A stretch of DNA of 30,000 nucleotides from Prorocentrum cordatum (lineage: Eukaryota; Sar; Dinophyceae; Prorocentrales; Prorocentraceae). Location: positions 490,150 to 520,149 of the forward strand of contig CAUYUJ010001337.1 of the NCBI GenBank assembly GCA_963575745.1, read 5' to 3'. Made by a program: the position numbers and the translations under genes. Each line of letters begins with the position of its first letter. Positions within the stretch are counted from its first letter, which is position 1. Below the pieces are notes generated by a model, which worked only from the letters and a program-made list of their open reading frames with translations, was not told the DNA's origin and searched no databases. Positions 10,501 to 19,359 of this stretch are shown piece by piece.

Positions 10501-11336
10501 GCCTGGCGGAGCGGGCTCTCGCCGCTGGGACAGAACAGAGGCGACGCGATCTCGAAGGTGGGCGAGGCGATCGGACTCGGAGTGGAGACCGCCGAGGACG
10601 AGGCGCTCGGGGGGCCCCTCCGCAGCAGCGCGGAGCTGGCTCCGCGGCCGCGACTCCAGGGGCAGGTCAGCCCCCGCAGCAGCAGATCGACGTGTGGGGC
10701 GCTACCGACAACCACTACGGGTTGAGAGAGGACGACGTCAGGAACCTTCCGCCCATCCCGATCGAGCAAGTGCAGCAGATGATGCCCATCCTGATGCGCA
10801 TGTCCCTCAGGCACGAACAGGCGATCAACGCCCTCGAGTCGGCCATCTTCCGTCACGTCCAGCTTCCTGCCAACCACGACGTGCCCCAGTCGATGATGCT
10901 CACGGCGAGGTACTACGGGCAGGAGGCCAGGCGCCTTCGCGAGGCGAACCAGGCCGCCCTCAAGAACGGCGACCCCGTCCCCGAGCTCGAGGCGTTGGGG
11001 ATCCCTCATCCACACGCGTGGGTCGCGCTGGTGGGCGCTCTCGTGGGACAGGGAGACAAGGTGGGCCAGGCCAACGCGAGGCAGATCAAGGAGTACCAGG
11101 ATCGCATGAAATCGGCACCCATTTCCAACGGCGAACTGGCCGACCAGGTTCGGCACTGCAGGCTGCAGACGACCCGCGCACAGGACAAAGTCAATATCTG
11201 GATCGAGGCCAAAGCGACAGGCATAGAGGACACGGTCGTAGCCGCTCTGGTGCAGCTAGGTGGGGTTCACAAACACGGGGCGCCTCCACGCTCCCACAAC
11301 GCCAGGCTGTCGCAGATTCACCTCGACGCGCAGTAG
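10494..11336 (+). CDS. Second-frame helical ORF downstream of the RT (retroelement-associated)
   Basis: From an ATG at 10494, in the +1 frame relative to the RT, a 280-codon frame runs to TAG at 11334-11336. The first 65 residues are Arg/Gly/Gln-rich and probably disordered. From about IDVWGATDNHYGLREDD onward it looks like a compact helical protein (IEQVQQMMPILMRMSLRHEQ, then Arg/Glu/Ala-rich helices). I recall similar regions beside retroelement ORFs in dinoflagellate gene models, but cannot name a domain. The +1 step could be a frameshift mutation in a formerly continuous ORF, a programmed frameshift, or a separate overlapping ORF using its own ATG. A third frame through 10540-10640 also looks locally protein-like, so the exact junction is uncertain. 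Confidence 0.5.
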   Translation: MSSLAERALAAGTEQRRRDLEGGRGDRTRSGDRRGRGARGAPPQQRGAGSAAATPGAGQPPQQQIDVWGATDNHYGLREDDVRNLPPIPIEQVQQMMPILMRMSLRHEQAINALESAIFRHVQLPANHDVPQSMMLTARYYGQEARRLREANQAALKNGDPVPELEALGIPHPHAWVALVGALVGQGDKVGQANARQIKEYQDRMKSAPISNGELADQVRHCRLQTTRAQDKVNIWIEAKATGIEDTVVAALVQLGGVHKHGAPPRSHNARLSQIHLDAQ

Positions 11337-11370
11337 TGGCCAGGCTGCTGGAGGCAGTGAGAGGAGAAGG

Positions 11371-11530
11371 GCCTGCAGGCACGCACTGCTCACCTCCCGA
11401 GCCGCAGCTCGGAGGCAGAGGGTACCGACCTTGCAGGTCCGAGCAGACAGGGCCCGCAGGCACGCACTGCTCACTCTCCGAGCTGACTCGAGAGAGCAGA
11501 GGGTACCGACCTAGCTGGTCCGACGTGGCA
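11371..11530 (+). repeat. 80-bp tandem duplication in the LINE 3' region
   Basis: Two units starting near 11371 and 11451 share GCAGGCACGCACTGCTCAC, AGAGGGTACCGACCT and GGTCCGA at the same spacing. 80 is not a multiple of 3, so the duplication changes reading frame between the flanking coding-like segments. The two copies differ in the middle (GAGCCGCAGCTCGG versus GAGCTGACTCGAGAG). Confidence 0.9.
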
Positions 11531-11751
11531 GTGGGGCATGCATCACAGAGGCTATCGACTGGACGGTTGGCGACTTTGACCACGCCGTTGAGGGCCACCC
11601 CTTCTCGTTCCCTGACCTTGACTACATCGCTGATGGCGGCTCCGACGGAGGGGAGATCAAGATCTCCGCGTTCCCAGAGAGCTACTCGACCTCTCACCTC
11701 GGCCACGCCTTCAGTGAGTTCGGCTACACCTGGTCCGATGACTTCGATTAG
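11515..11751 (+). pseudogene. Acidic coding-like remnant at the LINE 3' end
   Basis: In frame 1, between the stop at 11512-11514 and TAG at 11749-11751, the DNA reads as a 78-codon acidic, aromatic segment (ACITEAIDWTVGDFDHAVEG; ends FGYTWSDDFD). Its composition differs sharply from the Arg/Ser/Pro-rich alternatives in the other frames and it has no start codon of its own. It may be the original C-terminus of the upstream ORF, separated by the 80-bp duplication and a stop, or the remnant of another ORF. No family is recognised. Confidence 0.4.
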
Positions 11752-11909
11752 GCCGAATAATCTCGCCGTCGCTGCCGCCTCTCCCGATCTTCAGACTCCT
11801 CCTCCTCCCCCTCCGCCGATCCCTCTCACCAGAGTCTTGGGTCTTCTAGGTCTCAGAAAGCGCGAAGGCCTTCCCCCAGGGCCGTAACTTTTTAGCTTGG
11901 TGTGTTTCG

Positions 11910-11928
11910 GCGGCCCCCTTGGGGCCGC
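11910..11928 (+). other. Stem-loop near the LINE 3' end
   Basis: GCGGCCCC, a CTT loop and GGGGCCGC form a perfect 8-bp GC-only stem, 22 bp after the end of the open RT frame. Some LINE families carry a 3' stem-loop recognised by their RT; that role here is only inference. Confidence 0.6.
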
Positions 11929-13574
11929 TCGGGCCTGCCTGAGTCGTAGTTGACTTTTATCCAAAATTCGAGAGGCGAGGATCTGACTGATAATGCTTGG
12001 CCTCCCTGCTCTGCTTTTTCTGTTTGAGCTTCGAAGTTTCGTCCCGATTTTCGTCCCACGTCCCCACGGCCGTGCCCTGCCTTTAAAGCTTGGGGCCCTC
12101 CAGCCGAGGTGGGGTAGGGTGGGCGGGAGCAGAGTGCACCTAGTGCCACGCGTGACCAGTCTATATTGAGTCACTGCGCCCTCTAGAAGCGAGTCAGTTC
12201 GGAGCTTACATTATTTTGGCTTCGGAGTTCCCCGCGTTACGGCAGGATCATCTGGCACCCTTCTGCAGAGTCGTTCGTTCGTTCGTTCTCCTTCGTCGTA
12301 CCTCTCGTCCTCCGCGGGCAACGAAGACCAATGACGGGTCGAGGAGGAGCAAGAGGAACATGGAGCAGCTGACGCGGGGTTGGAGGATTAGAAGGAACAG
12401 GTCCATCCACACCAGCGGCGGCGCGCTGCGGATCTGGATAAAGCTACAGTGCTGAGATGAGGAGCACTGCGGGTTCGGACAGGGCTCGCTGCTCCCTCCG
12501 AAGGTCCTCCCACGGCTGCCCCTCCAGCTCAGATGAGGAACAGGTACCGATACCACTACCCGTCCCTCGTTCTCGCCTTTTTGGGCCTCTTGGGAGGTCC
12601 TCGTCGCCACCGCTGGATTCGCCTCGAAATCCTGGTCAGAATGCGCCCCGGAGGAGGTCCAGGGAGTAACGGTATCAGTACCTTTGGGTTTCCCCACCAG
12701 CGCTCCTTCGTGCACCCAGGAGCTGTTGGGGGAGCGCATTTGCGTCGATTAGCGTCTGGTAGTCGATGAGATGGCGCCGATTTAGCGTCGACTAGCGTGG
12801 AGTCAGTGTCGATTAGCGTCGACCAACACGGTGGTACGGAAAACTCCCAGAAGTTGCCACCGAACATTCTTCTGGCGCTACCTTAAGCATCAGGGTGAGA
12901 CCGTACCCCCATTATTTGTTACCGAAGGCTCCCACATAGCGCTCCAACAGTAGGGTTGCCTGGGATGAGGATGCGGGGGGCCTGGGAGAGTATACCTATC
13001 ATAGAAATCTCCGGGGGAACTTTTGCGGTCAACTCGCATAGCAAGGATGAGCGACTTTCCAAGGTTACCCTTGCATCCTTGCCCCTTCGGCCCATCTCTG
13101 GCAACTTTCGCTGGCCAGACCCACTCGAAAAACGTCGACATGGCCTTCCAAGGCCCTTGCACCCTTACCGCGCCTCCTTACTAGACCGGCTGACTGCATA
13201 GAACCCTCTGGGGAAGCCTCGCATACCCCTGTCGAAACACTTTTTCCGTCTTCGCCGCGGCAGAGGCGGTCCGCTCCAGCGTGTAGCTGTTCGGGGCAAG
13301 CGAAAGGCGAACTGTCCGGCGTGCAGGAGGAAGGAAACAAGACAACAAGACGAGGGCGGCCGCGCGGCGCGACGACAAGACGAAACAAGACGACACGGCG
13401 AAAATGCTGTGCTGCTCCCCGTCGAAACACCAGAGACCCAACTTGCGCCCGCCCGGCGCGGCGGCCGCGCGCAAGGTCTCTAGCCTCCGGGGGCGCTTCG
13501 GCGGTGGCCACTGCCGCGAGCATGCAGCGGCTCTGCACCACGACGTGGGCGCTCCGCGCCCCTCCCCCGCCTAC
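11929..13574. other. Unassigned interval
   Basis: No gene is supported. Between about 12734 and 12823 short motifs of the type TCGATTAGCGTC / TTTAGCGTCGACTAGCGT recur three to four times, a degenerate short repeat. A small GTTC tetranucleotide run lies at about 12273-12287. An ATG at 13404 opens a 93-codon frame starting MLCCSPSKHQRP that could be an N-terminal exon, but nothing downstream supports it. Confidence 0.4.
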
Positions 13575-13765
13575 GATCAGATTCGATGCGATCCGATTCG
13601 CGGGCTGGGATCCCGATTCCGATTCGATTCTATTCGATCCGATTCACCGGCATCGGCCCTGGCCAACCGGAGCCGCGCGCGGTGATCCGATTTCGATTCG
13701 CTTCGGGACGGTTCGCTGGCGAGTCGGTCCGTTTCCGATCCGATCCGAGTTCGCAATTCGATCCG
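13575..13765. repeat. Degenerate GATTCGATCC octamer repeats
   Basis: GATTCGAT, GATCCGATTC and GATTCCGATTCGATTC motifs recur more than ten times over about 190 bp with irregular spacing. The repeat is partly palindromic (ATCGAT/GATC cores). Asp/Ser/Ile/Arg-rich frames through it are artefacts. Confidence 0.85.
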
Positions 13766-13965
13766 GCTCAGGCCTGCCAGCCTCGAATTTGTCCCCATCC
13801 CCGAGGTTGACAACCCAAAATGCGATGACAAGCTGAGGGGTGCGCCCTCAGATACTACAAGTGACTCCCTAAGATCGGCATCGAGATGAGGCGATGTCAC
13901 GCATAGGGACAGGGATATGCTCCAGGCTGGTACTCCCCCCCGCCCGCCCGCCCCCGCCATCCTTC

Positions 13966-14400
13966 CCGCTCCCATTCGGGCCTCTGGGCTCCAGGCCCAC
14001 CGACAGCAACAATGTTCGCACCCAGTGTTTTGGAAGCGAGCATCTCTTTTGGCGATGCTTTCTTCCGAAAGTAAAGTGTCTCCCTCCCTTCGGGCCTCTA
14101 TAGTTAAGTCGGGCTTGTCCCTCTACAGGGGGGGAATTCAAAAATAGTTTAAAAATAGTCTGGGAACTATTATTTCAGTATTTGTTGACCATCTTGGAGC
14201 ATTTTTTTATTATTTTTTCGTCGAAAATTCCCTGTAGGGGGACACGCCCGACTTAACTCTATAGGCTCCAGGCCTCCAGGCCCCATGAAGTAGGGAGGCG
14301 GGGAGGAGGGAGGAGGGCCTCCAGGCTCCAGGCCTGCGGCGTGGTTGTGCTTCCCCTTCGGGCCTCTGGGGGCTCCAGCCCTCCCCTGCACGCCGGCCGT
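13966..14400. repeat. TTCGGGCCTCT-GGCTCCAGG dispersed repeat, three copies, one interrupted by a MITE
   Basis: TTCGGGCCTCTGGGCTCCAGG-type sequence occurs near 13974 and 14355. The same sequence near 14087 is split by the MITE at 14104-14256: TTCGGGCCTCTATAG lies to its left and GGCTCCAGGCCTCCAGG follows the right target duplication. The intact copies act as approximate empty-site paralogues. Confidence 0.8.
14104..14256. mobile_element. MITE copy 2 (153 bp, TIRs, perfect 8-bp TSD)
   Basis: The terminal inverted repeats start TTAAGTCGGGC and continue (T/G)TGTCCC(T/C)CTACAGGG, matching over about 26 bp with two mismatches. The flanks are identical 8-bp CTCTATAG at 14096-14103 and 14257-14264, a target-site duplication. 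The core is AT-rich and aligns with copy 1 (ATTCAAAAATAG, TAGTCTGGGA, TATTTGTTGACC, GCATTTTTTTA). It has no ORF and is a non-autonomous DNA transposon. The 8-bp duplication is the size made by hAT, P or Merlin-like transposases; the TIR sequence matches no family I can name. Confidence 0.93.
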
Positions 14401-14545
14401 TGAACGTAGGCATTTCTTGACTCCCGGATCCAAATCCATCGTTGGCGCCTTCCTATCCTCTACATGCGGGTCGTTGAAAGTAGGCGGTTCTGGCTTCCCG
14501 GACCCCAGCCCATTTTTGGCGCCTTCCTATTTCAAGGATCGATCG
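14398..14545 (+). repeat. 74-bp direct repeat, two diverged copies
   Basis: CGTTGAACGTAGGC (14398) and CGTTGAAAGTAGGC (14472) begin two units that both continue through TCCCGGA and end in TTGGCGCCTTCCTAT. Period is 74 bp. No coding role is apparent. Confidence 0.85.
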
Positions 14546-15220
14546 GTTGTTCTTTCTTCTCTCCTCTTCGGGGGGCGGGTGGAGGCCCGATCTACTTCAA
14601 CGCATTCCTAGTTGATGTTTCTACCCACTTCTTTCGACATGCGTGTGCATGAGTCCACGCTGGTTCGAAAGCGCTCATTGAGCGAACGTTCGTTTCACGA
14701 GGTTGGTCTCGCGGACTGGGAGCAGTGCTCATGGACGTGACTGGGCAAGTGCGTCCTCTTGTGGGCTCCCTACAGACGGGGTCCGAGCAGATGGTGACGG
14801 AGGATCAACTGCATCGCCGACGCATCGGCTATGCGGCGCGATGCTGAGCCAGATTTTCTCCACGCCGACATCGTCGATGCATCGCCGACGCGCCGACACA
14901 TCGACGATGCATGGGCGATGCGGTGCGATCCTTCGTCCTACATACTCGGGCTCTACTCGGGCTCCCTTTGAGAGGCCTCTGGGGCACTCTTGGGCGGTCT
15001 CGGGAGGCTTGGAGCGGGCGTGTAGCCCCAGGAAGGCTTCCCCAAGCCATGCGATTTCAGTCCAGAGGCATAGGGACGACATGCTTCAAGGGAGTCCCAG
15101 GATGAGGAGGAGGGGGAGGACGACGACGACGCTCCTCGAGGCCCTCTTGGGCTCTCTTGGGAACCTCTCATGGGGCTCGTTGTAGCATCGTTGGCACTTG
15201 CCTGCGTGCTCTCACGAGAG
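14546..15220. other. Unassigned interval with GCATCGCCGACGC repeats
   Basis: Between about 14811 and 14925, GCATCGCCGACGC occurs twice and CATCGTCGATG / CATCGACGATG form an inverted pair, giving a small block of mixed direct and inverted repeats. A GGA/GAC triplet run lies at about 15103-15133. No gene is supported. Confidence 0.5.
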
Positions 15221-15395
15221 GCGAACATATCCGTATCCGCGCCCTCGCGGTTCTGGATTCCGGGGCACGATCTTGCGGATGCGCGGTCGTAATGGTGCGT
15301 TCCGCGCGGGGCATTTGCGAAACAACGCCCCATATCTGCGGGGTCGCGGCCCAGGGACCCGGCCCTCGAGGCCTCGGATACGGATATGTGTTCCG
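15221..15395. mobile_element. Fold-back (inverted-repeat) element, about 175 bp
   Basis: The left end ACATATCCGTATCCG and the right end CGGATACGGATATGT are exact reverse complements. Beyond this core, symmetry continues imperfectly inward (CGCCCTCGCGG versus AGGCCTCGAGGGCC) and outward (GCGAAC versus GTTCCGC). The whole 175 bp could form one long imperfect hairpin. I see no target-site duplication, so it may be a MITE with unrecognised ends, a palindromic repeat or a small-RNA-like hairpin. No coding role. Confidence 0.6.
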
Positions 15396-15460
15396 CACAC
15401 GGTGTTCAGGTCAGCATTATTGGTCCTTCTCTGTGTATGTTGTTTTCTTTTATGCATTAT

Positions 15461-15612
15461 CTCTCTCTCTCTTGTTCCCTCTCTCTCTCTCTCGCTTTCT
15501 GTATGTGTATGTGTATGGACACACCTACACATAAATACACATATATATATATATATATGTATATATATAAACACAGACACACATACACATATATATATAT
15601 ACACACATATAA
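15461..15612. repeat. (CT)n, (GT)n, (CA)n and (TA)n microsatellite cluster
   Basis: A CT-rich tract passes into TATGTGTATGTGTATGG, then CACATAAATACACA and (TA)n with ATGTATAT interruptions, ending in CACACATAT. The AT-rich part is likely to melt easily. No gene. Confidence 0.95.
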
Positions 15613-15904
15613 TCGGAATAGGCCGCAGGCGGGCCCAGGACCGCGGCGACGGTGACGCATGGGGGCTCGGGAGCCCTGCGAGCGCCCTCGTGGCCTCCAC
15701 AGTGGCCCCGTGGGCGCACAGGTAGCCCAAAGTTCGGTACGACAGTTTGCCAGACCAGTCCATCGCACCCCGAGGGCGCCGAGGATGCCTTGTGAACGGC
15801 CTCCGAAGGCTTCTGGCGACGCCAGGACGGCCCCGGGCAGGCTTCAGTGGGCGCCCGAGGCCCCAGACGAGTGCCCCTGGAGGCAAAGTCGGTGATGTCG
15901 TGTA
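15613..15904. other. Short unassigned spacer
   Basis: GC-rich DNA with repeated GAGGCC/GGGCGC-type words. No domain or RNA gene is recognised. Confidence 0.35.
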
Positions 15905-16305
15905 GGTTGTTCCCAACCATCTTGTGCTGGGCCCTCGTCTTGAAGAGACGGTGCCCCGCGTCTCACCTCCTCACTCCCTCCCAGTCCTCCCTCCTCCCAT
16001 CCCTGCCTCTTCTCTCCGCACGTCCAGTTCAGCCCCCCCCCCCGCACAGATCGTGGCCCCATAGGGAGCTCCACCGAAGGTCCCAGTGGCGCCGCCCGCA
16101 TGCGTCCCCCAGTGGCGGAACTCGCATGCGGTTCCTGCGCCCAATACAACGTTTCGTGGCCCCAGAGGGTGCTCGTCGCAGTGGCGGAACTCGCATGCAA
16201 TTCCCCTGCCTAGTACAACGTTTCGTGGCCCCATAGGGGGCTCCACGGAAGACGATGCCCACAATTGCGGTATTCACATCTGCATATGGTTAGGTTCTTC
16301 GCCAG
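15905..16305 (-). repeat. Composite array element, copy A (inverted, short)
   Basis: Read on the minus strand, this copy begins with CTGGCGAAGAACCTAACCAT and ACCGCAATTGTG (end at about 16305). It continues through two to three units containing GTGGAGCTCC, CTATGGGGCCACGA and CGCATGCG, then a GGAGG-rich tract, and ends CGAGGGCCCAGCACAAGATG followed by GTTGGGAACAACC at 15905. Both end motifs recur in copy C and the last also in copy B, so it is a shortened inverted copy of the same element. No coding role is evident. Confidence 0.8.
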
Positions 16306-16589
16306 ACGATTTTTTCCCATATCCACGGCGCCTCTGGTGCCAGAGGAATAGAGCCCGAATTTCCAAGACGCAGAAGATATGGATACAAATCTTGCCCGCA
16401 GGGTGAACGAGGAGGAGAGAGACGCACATTCCGATGCAACCCCTGGAAGCCTCGTGGGAGATCAGGGGGTTCAATTCAGGCACAAGGATTCTGGACTCAC
16501 GCTGTAGCGCGCGAGGCTGAGCGGAGCGAGGCTCTTGGAATACCACCACATCCTGGCAGTCGCAGTCCAGCGCCACGCAGCCGTTCAAA

Positions 16590-16720
16590 TCTGGAGAAAA
16601 GTTAGAGAGAGAGATCAAAAGAGAGTGAGAGAGATAAATGCAGAGGCACAACACTATTGCAGAGGGATCGGGAGACACACACACACATACATCCACACAC
16701 ATGTACACATATAGATACAT
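16590..16720. repeat. (GA)n and (CA)n microsatellites
   Basis: GAGAGAGAGATC and GAGAGTGAGAGAGATA tracts are followed by ACACACACACACATACATCC and TACACATATAGATACATG. They lie directly before the palindrome at 16726-16765. Confidence 0.9.
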
Positions 16721-16725
16721 GAATA

Positions 16726-16765
16726 CTAGAACCGCGCGCGCGATTCTCGCGCGCGTATGTTCTAG
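16726..16765. other. 40-bp near-perfect palindrome with a (CG)n stem
   Basis: CTAGAAC, CG and CGCGCGCGA form the left arm, TTC the loop, and TCGCGCGCG, TAT and GTTCTAG the right arm. All paired bases match except a 2-versus-3-nt bulge. It could extrude as a cruciform, and the alternating CG could adopt Z-DNA. It is not associated with a recognised gene. Confidence 0.9.
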
Positions 16766-16819
16766 TCAGTCCCAGCCCTTGGTAAGGTCACATCGCCACT
16801 GAAGTAATTACCCACACAT

Positions 16820-17200
16820 GGTTTCAACGTGTGCCGTCATGCATCTACAATGCGGGCACAGCAACTACCAATTGCCGAGAAGGACATCTGCATAATATTC
16901 CATGTGAGGCTATGCACACCATGCGACAAAAACGGCAACGCAGTGCAATACATTGCCATATAATCAAACCAGATGCTGGTCCAATGCGGCCCGAAGCATT
17001 ACAAGTGCAAGTTAGCAAAGCAATTGCACCCAACTACAATGCAATGCAATTCAACGCAAAGTCGAGCAATACTCACCAGTGCAACGTGGATCAGGAAGCA
17101 ATGTAATTGCACATGAAACGGAAAGTAACCCAGCGGAATACCATGCAATACAATACACAGTAATGCAACATATTGACCATGACTCCATGATCTCATAGGT
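16820..17200. repeat. Degenerate GCAAT-rich repeat region
   Basis: Words such as TGCAAT, GCAATTGCA and CAATGCAATGCAATTC recur densely. The reverse complement (ATTGCA/GTTGCAT) resembles the plus strand at 19360-19460 and the TGCAAT repeats at 19.7-20.0 and 22.5-23.0 kb, so this appears to be an inverted member of the same repeat family. No gene. Confidence 0.65.
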
Positions 17201-17203
17201 CCC

Positions 17204-17437
17204 ATGGACGAGCCGCCCTTGACAGCGCCCAAGAGCACCCGAGGGGAGCACAAGACAGGGCCAAAGGGCGCCCAAGAACAGCCAATGAGTTCCCCGAGAG
17301 AGGCTCCAAGGGGGGGCCCAAGCATGGCCCAAGAAGCTCCAATCAGGCTCCAGAACGGGGCACAGGATGGACCCCAAGAACGCCAGAAGGATGGCGTCAG
17401 AAAGAGAGGGCCCAAGGAAACGCCCCCTCAGCCCTAA
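17204..17437. repeat. Dispersed GCCCAAGA-type decamer repeat
   Basis: GCCCAAGAGCACC, GCCCAAGAACAGCC, GCCCAAGCATGGCCCAAGAAG and CCCCAAGAACGCC recur with irregular spacing. The same type of sequence is seen inverted at about 230-345. Open frames on both strands (Gly/Pro/Lys-rich forward, Leu/Trp/Gly-rich reverse) reflect the repeat. Confidence 0.5.
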
Positions 17438-17604
17438 ACGCAAGCCGCGAGGGCTCACGAGCAGCCCCAACAGTGGCGTCAAGGGTGCCGCAAGGTGATC
17501 CCGAAGTAGGCTCCAAGGGGCCCCTTATTGGCCTGGCAGGGGTGGATCCTGGCGCGCGCGGCACCAGGCTCATACTGAAACGCTCGCGGCGAAACAGCCG
17601 AAAT

Positions 17605-18349
17605 TGGTGGCGGGGACGCATGCTGGCGGCGCCACTGGGGCCTTCGGTGGAGCTCCCTATAAGGCCACGGCACGTGTGAAGGGTGTGCCGACATACGTGG
17701 CGGGGACACATGCGGGCGGCGCCACTGGGACCTTCGGTGGAGCCCACGAAACGTGTGAGGGGTGTGCCATGTGATCTACGCCACTGGGATCTTCGGTGAT
17801 GCTCCCTATGGGGCCACGAAGCGCAGTACTGGGCGCAGGAACCGCATGCGAGTTCCGCCCCTGGGAACTTCGGTGGAGCCCCCTACGGGGCCACGAACGC
17901 TGTACTGGGCGCAGGAACCGCATGCGAACTGCGCCACTGGGACATTCGGTGGAGCTCCCTATGGGGCCACGGAGCGCTGTAATGGGCGCAGGAGCCGCAT
18001 GCGAACTGCGCCACTGGGACTTCGGTGGAGCTCCCTATGGGACCACGAAGCGCTGTACTGGGCGCAGGAGCCGCATGCGAACTGCCCCGCTGGGACCTTT
18101 GGTGGAGCTCCCTATGGGGCCACGGAGCGCTGTAATGGGCGCAGGAGCCGCATGCGAACTGTGCCACTGGGACCTTCGGTAGAGATCCCTATGGGGCCAA
18201 GAAGCGTTGAACTGGGCGGGAGAGAAGCATGCGAACTGCGGAGGAGGGATGAGCTGGAGGAGGGGGAGGAGGAGGAGAGCAGAGGAGAGGAAGGCAGTGC
18301 ACTGTCTCTGCGAAGCGAGGACCCACCACCACAGGATGGCTGGGAAACC
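17605..18349 (+). repeat. Composite array element, copy B (77-bp units)
   Basis: About eight units with the core GGTGGAGCTCCCTATGGGGC start near 17647, 17733, 17791, 17868, 17945, 18019, 18097 and 18174, a typical step of 74-78 bp. Each carries CACGAAGCGCTGTACTGGGC or a variant and GCATGCGAACTGCGCCACTG. The array is followed by a GGAGGAGG tract and the shared right-end motif GAGGACCCACCACCACAGGA plus TGGCTGGGAAACC. The left-end motif of copies A and C is not found, so this copy is truncated or starts differently. Long frames through the array are not coding. Confidence 0.85.
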
Positions 18350-19359
18350 AGTTCGCCCCCGGAGGTCATATCTTTATCCATACCCTGTGCGCCGCGGCCT
18401 GCTGGCGCCCCTTCCCTGAAAGTCCAAGACGCAGTGGACATGGACATCTACCATGCCCGCACATCCTGCTCTCCCTTGTACTCTTGGCACCTGGCTCTCT
18501 CTCTCTCGCTCTCTTAGTCGTTCCCTCTCCCTCTCTGTTTCTTGTCAGGGTTCGCAGATTTTGTCTCGCTCACACGCTGATTCCTCGCCGGCCGTGGCTC
18601 CGTAATGCTGACCTGCCGCTCGTCGCCCTGCGAGCCAAAGCAGGTATTCAAGGGGCCACGCACCAAGTACTGCAAGAACACGGGTGCATGCGTGGAGAGG
18701 GGAGCAGGGGGGTGTTCCATATTTGCATTGACTACAATATGCTCCACATGCGTGTTGACGTCGCCCAGTTGCTTCTGCCGCCTCCGGCCAACCCTCGGGA
18801 CGAACACTCGACCGCTTCAGAAAGTGACCTCCAGATGTTTAGGATGTTGGCTGGTTGGCAGCCATGCGTCCTTCAAACATGTTGTAGCACGTTTTCCACC
18901 TGGACATCTTAAGAAACCAGCGACACACCGACCCAAGACAGAACTGGCAGCCAGCGCGCAGCGCGAATGGCCAGCTCTGTATTATACTATGCATCACGTG
19001 TCGCATCGAAGATCCGGGCTTGCCCTCTCACGCGCAACATTACCATTATGTATTGGTTCAGTGTATATAGTCAGCGCTCACCTGCCTGAGTGCCCGAGTC
19101 CCATGTAGATTGTCACTACGCGTCCAGATACGGCTCGCATACGCATATTGTTTGAGATCAGATGCGACTTCACGCTTGTAGCGCCACGCGTCCGAAACAT
19201 AGGTATTCGTTTTCACGCGTCGCGGACTCAGTGTTTTGCAACAGCTCACCCTGTTTTTGACAAGTGTGTTGCATGGCTGTTTCGCAACAGACCTTATCAC
19301 ACTCGCGGTGTTATTGTATGGGCGTGTTCGTGCTTTGAATGTCTGCGAGGCGGAGTGTA
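18350..19359. other. Unassigned interval
   Basis: A (CT)n tract lies at about 18495-18540. AAGTCCAAGACGCAG near 18418 resembles TTTCCAAGACGCAG near 16362, indicating another short dispersed repeat beside the array elements. No frame encodes a recognisable protein. Confidence 0.4.

Larger units (their letters stand above)
7820..11928 (+). mobile_element. 5'-truncated LINE-type (non-LTR) retrotransposon
   Basis: The element carries a non-LTR-type reverse transcriptase followed by zinc-finger-like motifs, a second-frame helical domain and a 3' stem-loop. No endonuclease domain precedes the RT: upstream coding ends at a stop at 7700-7702 and a CTC tract. That is the usual result of incomplete reverse transcription (5' truncation). 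No poly-A tail or clear target-site duplication was found, so both ends are approximate. Resemblance to dinoflagellate LINEs is from recall and not from a search. Confidence 0.8.

Noticed and set aside
10500-11887. Continuation of the RT frame to 11887 as real protein
   Set aside because: Composition becomes Arg/Gly/Ser/Pro-rich and another frame is more protein-like; the frame is open only by chance.
12203-12226. ATTTTGGCT near 12210 as a spliced-leader relic
   Set aside because: Nine bases only, and the diagnostic CAAG end is CGG.
13404-13685. ATG-initiated 93-codon frame (MLCCSPSKHQRP...)
   Set aside because: The second half is made of the GATTCGATCC repeat and there is no domain or downstream exon support.
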